From positions 1-64,000 of the forward strand of contig JAPHTF010000119.1 of NCBI GenBank assembly GCA_026197095.1: a stretch of DNA of 64,000 bases, given 5' to 3'. The DNA comes from Gammaproteobacteria bacterium. GTDB lineage: Bacteria > Pseudomonadota > Gammaproteobacteria > UBA6429 > Thiohalophilaceae. Of this stretch, positions 8,974 to 15,945 are shown piece after piece. The notes below the pieces were generated by a model that saw only the letters and a program-made list of their open reading frames with translations, was not told where the DNA came from and did not search any database. Within the stretch, counting starts at the first letter, position 1. Each line of letters starts with the position of its first letter. A program made the position numbers and the translations under genes.

Positions 8974-9501
8974 TTATTCCCAAACTTTAGTTTTAAATTC
9001 AGGTTGTTGTTTGGATAAATTATCAATGATTTTTAATTCAACAAATAAAGGTGAGCTTGTTTTTTCTATTTCAATTGTCGTACCACGTTTATAAGCTCGT
9101 TTATTTGGACCTTTGCCGGTAAAGAAGGCAACTAATTCATGTTTTCCTGATGCGATATTTCCCAGGTAAACGCGTTGAACACCACCGCGTTTAAGCGCGT
9201 TGATTTCACGCTGAGTGTAAAGGTGGTTACTAATGTTTTTGCCATCTATATTGATTTGTACTGAATCAAGATCGAATAATTGACCTATATCCATTGACAA
9301 AAAAATACTGAACTGTGTATTGGCAGGAAAAAGTAAATCTTCTTCAAGGATGAACAGCTCTTTATTTAAATCAAGTACTTCTTTTTTGAGGTTTTGTACC
9401 TGGCTTTCTAATGCGGGAGATCTTTCTTCTGCACAGGTAAAAGTTGAAATACTCAAAATTAAAAGTATGCTCGTGATATGTAGTAGTTGTTTATAAAACA
9501 T
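8974..9501 (-). CDS. Exported coiled-coil/beta-domain protein of unknown function
   Basis: 175 residues. A signal peptide (MFYKQLLHITSILLILSIST..., cut near TCA/EER) precedes a short heptad-rich coiled coil (about 30-58, SQVQNLKKEVLDLNKELFIL). The remaining beta-rich domain (about 60-170) has an Ig-like or carrier feel (VQINIDGKNISNHLYTQ, VQRVYLGNIASGKHELVAFF). No family name was recognised. It sits between the DUF3570 gene and the TPR trio with 18-nt gaps on both sides, so it is almost certainly part of the operon. The coiled coil may mediate oligomerisation with the TPR proteins (inference). Confidence 0.8.
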   Translation of the reverse strand: MFYKQLLHITSILLILSISTFTCAEERSPALESQVQNLKKEVLDLNKELFILEEDLLFPANTQFSIFLSMDIGQLFDLDSVQINIDGKNISNHLYTQREINALKRGGVQRVYLGNIASGKHELVAFFTGKGPNKRAYKRGTTIEIEKTSSPLFVELKIIDNLSKQQPEFKTKVWE

Positions 9502-9519
9502 AATTAACGTCCAGGATAA

Positions 9520-10665
9520 TTAAAACCAAACAGAAACAAAAAGTTGCATAATGTTTGCACTAAATTTATATAAAGGTTCAGTGCCTGGCGTATAACTTGT
9601 TAGCCGGGCATCTCGGAAATCTTCATAGTTAAACTGAATATGATCAAACTTAAAATTAACCGAGGCTTTATCTATAAAGCCAACTTCCGATTTAGCAAAC
9701 TCATAACTGACACCAAAACCAATAGTGCTGTTGTTAAATGTGCTGAGTTCTTTGTCCCGGGCCATAAAATTTTGTGCGTTTGAATAAGGGAATAAGTCGC
9801 TGTAAAAATTTGCTTTAGATTGGGCGTACGTTCTGAAGTGGGTTTCAATGGTCCAGTTTTTCGCAAAAGGGTGGGTATAGCCTAGTTCAATATTATTTCC
9901 AGCAATGCCCCACGAATCTGTAAATCTTCTAAATTCAGCATGAAGTGCTGCACGGTAAGGGAGAAAGTATCGCCCTCTAACAGCAAGTGCATTACTCGTA
10001 CGTGTTTTTGGATATACCTCATTTTCTAAAAGAAATGTTGTAGGCGTATCAATGTAACGTACTTTTCTATAAGGGTTGTTTAAAAATCCAGAGTCTGTTG
10101 TAACATCAAATGCTGCAGACATAATCAAATTTTTTGTGATGACTTGTGCAAGACTGAGATTGAAGTTGTCACTTTGCGATATCTCTGAAAATAAAGGATC
10201 ACCTGTTTTGCCAACTTTATTGCTGCCATGGGCATACCCCATAGAGACTGTTGTTAAATCACCAAATACATCCTGACTTATACCAAATGAAATAGTATCG
10301 GCTATAAAATCATTTTCTTTACTGTTGGTATAACCTAAACTCATTAATGTTTTTTCATTAAGAAAATCTATTGAAAAACTGTTTTCGACACGCTCTTCTT
10401 CATAAGTACTGGCACCCAGAATTACCTCAACATCAATGGATGCTGAACTTATGGTATCAACATAGTGTTTAGCTGAAAGCGATACACTGTCGCCAGCATT
10501 TGTTCTTACCAGAACAGCAGGACCTGTGATATCAATACCACCACCAGAGTATGAATGGTATAGCGCATCAGCACGTTCTTCTGGCAATACTGCAGCATTG
10601 CTCGAGATGCTGAACAATATAATCAATGGAACTAAATAAAGATGTAGGGCCTTAGTTACAACCAC
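9520..10665 (-). CDS. DUF3570 outer-membrane-barrel-like protein
   Basis: About 381 residues from a GTG start at 10665. I chose this start because a textbook GGAGG lies 5 nt upstream and because it yields a normal signal peptide (MVVTKALHLYLVPLIILFSI..., cut after SSNA). An upstream ATG at 10722 would add 19 residues lying inside the DUF4266 gene and spoil the signal. The mature protein begins AVLPEERADALYHSYSGGG and continues as long amphipathic beta strands ending in LFVSVWF, typical of outer-membrane barrels. This matches the DUF3570 family as I know it. Its start overlaps the DUF4266 stop by 14 nt. DUF3570, DUF4266, TlpA-like and ApbE genes are often neighbours in other genomes (recollection, unverified). 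Confidence 0.85.
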   Translation of the reverse strand: MVVTKALHLYLVPLIILFSISSNAAVLPEERADALYHSYSGGGIDITGPAVLVRTNAGDSVSLSAKHYVDTISSASIDVEVILGASTYEEERVENSFSIDFLNEKTLMSLGYTNSKENDFIADTISFGISQDVFGDLTTVSMGYAHGSNKVGKTGDPLFSEISQSDNFNLSLAQVITKNLIMSAAFDVTTDSGFLNNPYRKVRYIDTPTTFLLENEVYPKTRTSNALAVRGRYFLPYRAALHAEFRRFTDSWGIAGNNIELGYTHPFAKNWTIETHFRTYAQSKANFYSDLFPYSNAQNFMARDKELSTFNNSTIGFGVSYEFAKSEVGFIDKASVNFKFDHIQFNYEDFRDARLTSYTPGTEPLYKFSANIMQLFVSVWF

Positions 10666-10873
10666 AACCGCCTCCGGAACCACCTTCGGCACCACGAGCG
10701 CCTTCACGGGCTTGGTAGACATGATGCATATAACCTTGTGACAGAGGATCCTGACTAAAACTCATAATCGGATCAGCAAGGTTTGCTCGCTCGTAGGGTT
10801 TAACCCAGGGCTCTAAGCTACATGCACTTAAGCTGAGAAAAACTAAAAGGCTGAAAGAGAATTTATACAACAT
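10652..10873 (-). CDS. DUF4266 small lipoprotein with Cys-rich tail
   Basis: 73 residues. The lipobox LSLSAC (Cys18) is followed by SLEPWVKPYERANLADP, the hallmark of the DUF4266 family, and then MSFSQDPLSQGYMHH. The protein ends in a Gly-rich tail carrying two cysteines (GGSGGGCGCN). A lipid-anchored small protein with a terminal CGC suggests metal binding, disulfide chemistry or covalent attachment. The TlpA-like thioredoxin lies 2 nt upstream and would be a natural thiol partner (inference). The codons for the Gly tail also serve as the ribosome-binding site of the DUF3570 gene. Function is unknown in any organism to my knowledge. Confidence 0.85.
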   Translation of the reverse strand: MLYKFSFSLLVFLSLSACSLEPWVKPYERANLADPIMSFSQDPLSQGYMHHVYQAREGARGAEGGSGGGCGCN

Positions 10874-10875
10874 GA

Positions 10876-11385
10876 TTATTCTCTTAACAGCTTCTTAATC
10901 TGCTTTTGATAATCATTTTCATAACCAGGTTTGTAGCCTTTATGCAGGAAACGTTTATTGCCATTTCTATCAATAAGGATTGTTGTTGGCATGGCGCTTA
11001 CATCGTAAAGTTTGCTTGTTTTATTTGTACTATCAAATAAAACAGGGAAACTCACTTTTACATCTTTTAGATATTTTTTAGCCGCGCTTGAATTCTGTTC
11101 AACATTGACACCTAACAGTGTAAAACCAAGGCGTTTATATTTTTTATGAATTTTTTCCAGTAGTGGCATCTCTTTACGGCACGGACCACACCATGATGCC
11201 CAGAAATTTAGCATTACAACTTCACCTCGAAGCTCAGATAATTTGATGTTTTTTCCTGAGCGGCTTTTAAGTGTGAAGTTTGCAGCTTTACCCGATATTG
11301 TTTGTGACGCCGCATAGCTTGTCGAAGTTGCAAATACCAGTGTAAATCCGACTACTATTAGTGTTTTTAACATATTGTTTTTCAT
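10876..11385 (-). CDS. TlpA/ResA-type periplasmic thioredoxin
   Basis: 169 residues. A signal peptide (cut near SYA/ASQ) is followed by a thioredoxin fold with active site WASWCGPC (Cys66, Cys69) and a cis-proline loop (SAMPTTILIDRNG). The fold is of the TlpA/ResA type, which reduces specific periplasmic disulfides, for example in apocytochrome c or copper sites. The start is supported by GAGG 6 nt upstream. It lies 2 nt ahead of the Cys-tailed DUF4266 lipoprotein and 22 nt after a barrel gene. Likely clients are the CxxCH proteins encoded at 12917-19901 or the DUF4266 tail (inference). Confidence 0.93.
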   Translation of the reverse strand: MKNNMLKTLIVVGFTLVFATSTSYAASQTISGKAANFTLKSRSGKNIKLSELRGEVVMLNFWASWCGPCRKEMPLLEKIHKKYKRLGFTLLGVNVEQNSSAAKKYLKDVKVSFPVLFDSTNKTSKLYDVSAMPTTILIDRNGNKRFLHKGYKPGYENDYQKQIKKLLRE

Positions 11386-11407
11386 TCTCTACCTCACACT
11401 GTTATTT

Positions 11408-12085
11408 TTAGAAAAAGGCTGAAAGACCAAAGGTCACTTCCAGGTTATTTGCTGTTTTATCTTCAGCAAGAATATCTATATTGAAAATATGATTTCGCAC
11501 ATCAATATGCAAAGCTAACCAGTCAGTAGCAAGTAACCTGAATCCGCCACCCATATTAATAGTTAATTTATCACTGCCCGCAAAAGTGGTATTTCCTACA
11601 CCGGCAATAAGATAAACAGTACTGTTGAATGATGTGTTGCGGGTTAAGAATGATTCACCGGGTAATAAGTTATAACCAATAGATACATTGTAGTAGAGCA
11701 CTTCACGCTGTGCAGCAGTTAACAGTGGAGTACCGCCACTTAAGCGTTCATAACTTGTTTGTCCTGCTTTAGATTTAGCTAATGAGCCTTCAATGAAAAT
11801 ATCTTCATTCAAGTGATAAGCAAGGCGGATACCCATGACAGCGTTCGCACCAAAATCTTCAATGCTGAGAACACCCATGAAAGCCGTTGCTTCAAAATCT
11901 TCAGTGTCTATTTTATCTAATATAACAGTGCGTCGTTCAATTTCGGGCTGGATCAATTGTTCTGTTTGAATTTGTAATGGCGCAGTTTGTTCCTCAGCAT
12001 TTATATTAACTGAAGAAAAAACGATTACTGTAAAAGCAACACTATGTATTGCTTTTAGAAGAAAACGGCGAAACCAACTTGCCAT
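11408..12085 (-). CDS. Outer-membrane beta-barrel protein
   Basis: 225 residues. A signal peptide (cut after NINA/EEQ) is followed by a short linker and an eight-strand-type barrel (FMGVLSIEDFGANAVMGIRL, VYLIAGVGNTTFAG, LEVTFGLSAFF). The C-terminal Phe is the usual signal for BAM-assisted insertion. The start ATG at 12085 has AGGA about 9 nt upstream and overlaps the end of the preceding barrel gene by 31 nt. It forms a tandem pair with that gene (12055-12807), reminiscent of the tandem small outer-membrane proteins in myxobacterial gliding clusters (GltA, GltB). That correspondence is an inference from architecture, not from sequence comparison. Confidence 0.85.
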   Translation of the reverse strand: MASWFRRFLLKAIHSVAFTVIVFSSVNINAEEQTAPLQIQTEQLIQPEIERRTVILDKIDTEDFEATAFMGVLSIEDFGANAVMGIRLAYHLNEDIFIEGSLAKSKAGQTSYERLSGGTPLLTAAQREVLYYNVSIGYNLLPGESFLTRNTSFNSTVYLIAGVGNTTFAGSDKLTINMGGGFRLLATDWLALHIDVRNHIFNIDILAEDKTANNLEVTFGLSAFF

Positions 12086-12807
12086 GATGTTATTTCCTCA
12101 TTTTTGTCTCTGCTTTGAAAAATAATGTGTTTTTTTAGGTCGGTTCTTATTAAGAAGCTTCGTGTTAAGTACATTTTTAACCCAAGACTGACATTTGCAG
12201 TAAAGTCGGTATCGTCTTCAAGTTGTGATAATGTTGATTTAACCCGTGTACTAATGATCCCTCCACCTAAAGAAAAATAGGGTGATATTTTCCAGTCGGG
12301 AAAAGGTTGGTTGATTAAATTTATTCCAAGTAACTGTCGGCTGGAAAAATTACCGATGATCTGTGTGAATGATGCTTCAGTTGAAAGATTTTTTGTCAGT
12401 GCGTAACCGCCTGACAGCGTCATCATGGGTAAGCTACCGAAATTACCCCCAATCATGCTCATTTCCCATTTGTGATCGAGATAATCTTCACGAGTGATAT
12501 CCTTTATTTCAATTTCTTCATCATCAAGTGTTAATGTTTTTACTAGCTGTGAACGATGCACCCAGCCTTCATAATCTTTGTTATTTTTGATGAGGTACCA
12601 CGTAGTGCGCTGTTTTATAATAGAAATGGTTTCATCACGTTTAATAACATTTGTAATTGGATAGCCAACACTTGGACCGGTATGCATTTCAAGAAAGGGA
12701 TCGGCTACTTTTACCAGTTGTGCAGTATCTTCAGCATAAGTCATGGTCATGACTACATTTTGAAGCAAAATGAAAAGTAGAGTTAAAAGTCGCATGAGTA
12801 TTATCAT
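12055..12807 (-). CDS. SH3-domain outer-membrane beta-barrel protein
   Basis: 250 residues. The signal peptide is followed by a bacterial SH3-like domain (about 30-92, with FLEMHTGPSVGYPITNVIKR and WYLIKNNKDYEGWVHRSQLV). A beta-barrel then runs to a C-terminal Phe (WQVGFAVFF). An SH3b domain facing the periplasm often binds peptidoglycan or a protein partner, so this protein could link the outer membrane to the wall. The start at 12807 is uncertain: ATG at 12795 (MRLLTLLFILLQ) gives a shorter, more typical signal peptide, and neither has a clear ribosome-binding site. A hairpin lies immediately upstream. The 3' end overlaps the second barrel gene by 31 nt. Confidence 0.82.
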   Translation of the reverse strand: MIILMRLLTLLFILLQNVVMTMTYAEDTAQLVKVADPFLEMHTGPSVGYPITNVIKRDETISIIKQRTTWYLIKNNKDYEGWVHRSQLVKTLTLDDEEIEIKDITREDYLDHKWEMSMIGGNFGSLPMMTLSGGYALTKNLSTEASFTQIIGNFSSRQLLGINLINQPFPDWKISPYFSLGGGIISTRVKSTLSQLEDDTDFTANVSLGLKMYLTRSFLIRTDLKKHIIFQSRDKNEEITSWQVGFAVFF

Positions 12808-12830
12808 CGACTTTTACTGAGTAAAAGCCG
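12808..12830 (-). other. Hairpin directly before the SH3-barrel start codon
   Basis: A 7-bp inverted repeat (CTTTTAC 12811-12817, GTAAAAG 12821-12827) with a 3-nt loop is extended by two outer pairs across one mismatch. It ends at the base before the ATG at 12807. It could hide the initiation region or mark the end of the upstream transcript. No U-tract follows on the minus strand, so a plain terminator is less likely. Confidence 0.35.
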
Positions 12831-12916
12831 ATACATCTATTCCTTAAAATTTTTTATTGTTATGTCCCTTACACCACACTTCATCAGGAGAGGTGCAGAA
12901 CACATTGTATTACTAC

Positions 12917-15697
12917 TTAGTTCGTAGGCACAGCAGGATCTAATGGGTTATTGAAATATTGTGCTCCACCATCTAACCATTCAGCGATAAGTTTTAATTC
13001 TGATGCTGTTAGCATTGTATTGTGATTTTGAGTATCTGCCGGCTGACTACCATTATTGTTCAAATCAAGTCCCGTCATTAATTCCATGAATAGACTACTA
13101 CGAGCGCCAGCCGTTGACATAGAAGGGTTTCGTTCAAAGGCGGGATCAGGAACAGTTTCCTGATCAGGGATACCATCTAAATTAGCATCTATTGGCGGAT
13201 CAATATCTCGGGTAATCATAATATTATTACCAGATGCATCCTGACCATCATCATTATTGAGTAACTCCTGATATGAAGTCAGGTGATCCGGTTCTATATT
13301 TGATGCGTTGCTTGTGAGTTCAAGTTGGCCTGCATTAATGTGCGCTAAACCTGCAGCAGTATGGCAGGTTACACATGAATTTGGTGCACGTGCTTTTTCC
13401 CATATCGGTTGAATATGTTGCTGATAATTCACCACGATACGGCAGTAAGTAAAACTCGCAACAGTAGTATCATAATTATTTGCACAAGCTGTTGTCGTTG
13501 AGGCTGCAGGTATTGTTAATGGTGATACTGGAACATCGGTATAATCAATAGTAAAACTTGCATCAGCAGAACGATTTGCTGCTACATCATTTGTCCATAC
13601 ATCTGAATAGATTAAATCTGTACTGGGTTTTAAATCAGAACAAGGTGTGGGATTAGTTGGTAAACAACTTTGGCGAGCACGCGTCTCGGCCATGGTTTCA
13701 CCAATTTCTGCCCATAAGGCATCAACTGAAAAGGGAAAGCCAATTCCTGTTGTGGGCGCACCTTGATTAAATGTGGATGCATAGTCAGGACGACCATGAG
13801 GTTTATTTGTGCTTTGGTTATTCGTGTTATGAACATGACAGCCAACACACTCAAGTGTTTCACCAGGTTTAACCTGGAACCAGGATTGGTGTCGATTACT
13901 AATACGTTGTCCATTTTTATCAAGTACACCAAGGGTGAGTGGAACATTGGCAGGTACTTTTATTTTAACTGAACCATCAGGCTCAATGGGAGCATAGCCT
14001 ACGATTTCACGCATGCCCTGTTGAGTGCTAATTCCATAGGCGGCGTTATCTAAACGAAGTACAGTACGATCCGGCACGCTGACACTTTTAGTTATACGAA
14101 TAAAACGGGCGGGGCGTTGATCTGAAGTGGTGTTTTTAGGATTAGCTATTTTCGCTGGAGAATCAATGGTGATGGGCATTCCATCATTATCAAGAACAGG
14201 TAATGTAGTGCCATATGTGGAAAAATTATTATCAAAATCATAAACACTACGAATATGCAGGACACCAACACCATCATCGGCAAAAGCTTGATTAATTTCA
14301 GCAGAAACACCGGGCACTTTGTCAAAAATAATTGGTGGTGTTGAAGTCTTATATGCCATGACGACTTCATTGAAAAGAGTATCTGCCTGAGGCAAGACCA
14401 ATGGAACCTGGGTGTTATTACTGGCATCAACCAGAAATATTCCGTAACTCGGTGGCGCTTCAACCAGATCAGGATTATTGAGCTGAGCTTGAGAAGCCAA
14501 GGTACAGGGGATAATTCGTGAAGCAGGATCGGTAGGGATTTCTAAAATTTGGCATTGTGCCCAGCTCATTAAAAAACGGTTTGAACCATCCATCATTGGG
14601 AAGGCTGCATTATAACGCCCCTTAAGAGATAACCCATTTACAGTTGTAACGGTTTGTTTAAAGGCTGATTGTGCAGTGCCTGAAATAAATCCTTGCTGAG
14701 ACCAGATAGGTTGCGTGTTATCGGCAAAGTCTTTGCCATTTATAAAGATAAAATCACCTTCACCAAAATTTGTTACAAAAGGACTAATCTTTGCCAGAAT
14801 TCGACCATCATCCATTTCACGTGGCATAGAAAAGTGTATGTCGGAATCAGGATCTTGCCCGGTACGATGGCTGTGTGCACCGTAATACATTTGAGTATCA
14901 CTACCATCAGGATTCATAGTGTAAAGGCTGAAATCATTACGGCCACCCATATTATTCCAGCGGGTAAATAAAACCCGGCCGCTGTCTTTTAGTACAACAG
15001 GGTATAAATCATGACTTGGGTTGAATGATACCTGATTAATCGTGCCATCAAGATTGAGTACATGTAGAGAGAATGATGAGTTACGGCGATTTTCATCCGT
15101 AGCGGTAAAGGTACCTCTGCCTTCGTTTACTCGCACACCTTTACCAATATTTTGGCGGGTAGAAGAAAAAATAATACGATCATCGGGAAGGTAATGAGCA
15201 GAGATATCATCCCCATCTTCCTGAATACCTGATGAGATAAGTGCTGTTAAAGTATCATTAAGAATATCGTATTCGTATAAATTCCAGCTTGGAGTAATAT
15301 TGTCGTTTGGATTTGGGTCTTCTAACCGTACTGAAAAAAGTAATTTATTTCCATCATATGAAACACTGACATCTTTAACATCACCTAGACCATTAGTTAT
15401 GCCACCAGTAATATTTTTTACGGCAGCGGATGCACTGGCACGTGCCTGTAAATATAAATCACCACCTTCAGTGAAGGCGGCGGGTTCGCGCATGTCATGA
15501 GTAACAATATCCCCATTTTGATCTCGGGGGGTTGGACGCTTAATATAAGCGATTGAAACATCCTGGATACCAATTGCACCAGCTTCAGAATCACCTTCAC
15601 CACCGCCACAAGCAGCTAGCAGTAAAAAAGTAGCACTTAAACTGAATAATTTTATAACAGGAGCATTTCTGCTCCTGCCTTTTTTATTCCGCAACAT
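12917..15697 (-). CDS. Di-heme-motif lipoprotein, hydrazine synthase alpha-subunit-like (HzsA-related)
   Basis: 926 residues. The lipobox is LLLAAC (Cys30, followed by GGG). Residues about 60-330 contain beta-propeller-like PD40/WD-type strands (DVSVSYDGNKLLFSVRL, YLPDDRIIFSST, VLFTRWNNMGGRNDFSLYTM). A middle region precedes two c-type heme motifs, CVGCH at Cys617 and CVTCH at Cys775. The domain order and the phrases around the first heme resemble proteins annotated as HzsA-related. Such proteins occur outside anammox bacteria, so hydrazine synthesis is not implied. Expected location: membrane-anchored, facing the periplasm or surface. It is the first gene of the minus-strand run, 109 nt from the next gene. 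It diverges from the cytochrome/DUF1501-like operon with a shared 248-nt control region. Confidence 0.8.
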   Translation of the reverse strand: MLRNKKGRSRNAPVIKLFSLSATFLLLAACGGGEGDSEAGAIGIQDVSIAYIKRPTPRDQNGDIVTHDMREPAAFTEGGDLYLQARASASAAVKNITGGITNGLGDVKDVSVSYDGNKLLFSVRLEDPNPNDNITPSWNLYEYDILNDTLTALISSGIQEDGDDISAHYLPDDRIIFSSTRQNIGKGVRVNEGRGTFTATDENRRNSSFSLHVLNLDGTINQVSFNPSHDLYPVVLKDSGRVLFTRWNNMGGRNDFSLYTMNPDGSDTQMYYGAHSHRTGQDPDSDIHFSMPREMDDGRILAKISPFVTNFGEGDFIFINGKDFADNTQPIWSQQGFISGTAQSAFKQTVTTVNGLSLKGRYNAAFPMMDGSNRFLMSWAQCQILEIPTDPASRIIPCTLASQAQLNNPDLVEAPPSYGIFLVDASNNTQVPLVLPQADTLFNEVVMAYKTSTPPIIFDKVPGVSAEINQAFADDGVGVLHIRSVYDFDNNFSTYGTTLPVLDNDGMPITIDSPAKIANPKNTTSDQRPARFIRITKSVSVPDRTVLRLDNAAYGISTQQGMREIVGYAPIEPDGSVKIKVPANVPLTLGVLDKNGQRISNRHQSWFQVKPGETLECVGCHVHNTNNQSTNKPHGRPDYASTFNQGAPTTGIGFPFSVDALWAEIGETMAETRARQSCLPTNPTPCSDLKPSTDLIYSDVWTNDVAANRSADASFTIDYTDVPVSPLTIPAASTTTACANNYDTTVASFTYCRIVVNYQQHIQPIWEKARAPNSCVTCHTAAGLAHINAGQLELTSNASNIEPDHLTSYQELLNNDDGQDASGNNIMITRDIDPPIDANLDGIPDQETVPDPAFERNPSMSTAGARSSLFMELMTGLDLNNNGSQPADTQNHNTMLTASELKLIAEWLDGGAQYFNNPLDPAVPTN

Positions 15698-15769
15698 CTG
15701 AAGTCATCCCACAATACGGTAAAGATGCTCATATTATGGTGTTACTGCCGTAAACAATCCGAGACAGGT

Positions 15770-15790
15770 TTCACAGTTGTGAATAACTGT
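15770..15790. promoter_or_regulatory. Overlapping inverted repeats, possible operator
   Basis: TTCACAGTTGTGAA (15770-15783) is a perfect palindrome. It overlaps a second inverted repeat, ACAGTT (15774-15779) with AACTGT (15785-15790). The site lies 73 nt upstream of the HzsA-like start and well upstream of the divergent operon. It resembles CRP-family or other dimeric regulator sites but does not match the CRP consensus spacing. Confidence 0.3.
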
Positions 15791-15840
15791 ATCCTTTCTG
15801 TGAACAAGTTCAAATAAACATATTTTTAAAAGGCCTAGTA

Positions 15841-15854
15841 TTGATACAGGTCAA
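15841..15854 (+). promoter_or_regulatory. FNR/Anr-type box in divergent promoter region
   Basis: TTGATACAGGTCAA matches the FNR/Anr consensus TTGAT-N4-ATCAA at 9 of 10 defined positions. A -10-like TAGATT lies at 15880-15885. A start site near 15889-15892 would place the box about 42-45 nt upstream, close to the class II activating geometry for the plus-strand operon. For the minus-strand HzsA-like gene the box is about 144 nt upstream of the start codon. It suggests induction at low oxygen by an FNR-family regulator encoded elsewhere. Confidence 0.55.
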
Positions 15855-15945
15855 TATAAATCAATATTTTGCTAGTCGTTAGATTAAGCAATTTAAACAA
15901 TAAAAAGCAAGAAAGCAGTGCTATAGCTGGCAAAGGCAATAAAAA

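Noticed and set aside
12917-15697. Hydrazine synthesis (anammox) capability
   Set aside because: The HzsA resemblance is partial and no hzsB/C, hydrazine dehydrogenase or nitrite genes are nearby; HzsA-related proteins occur outside anammox bacteria.
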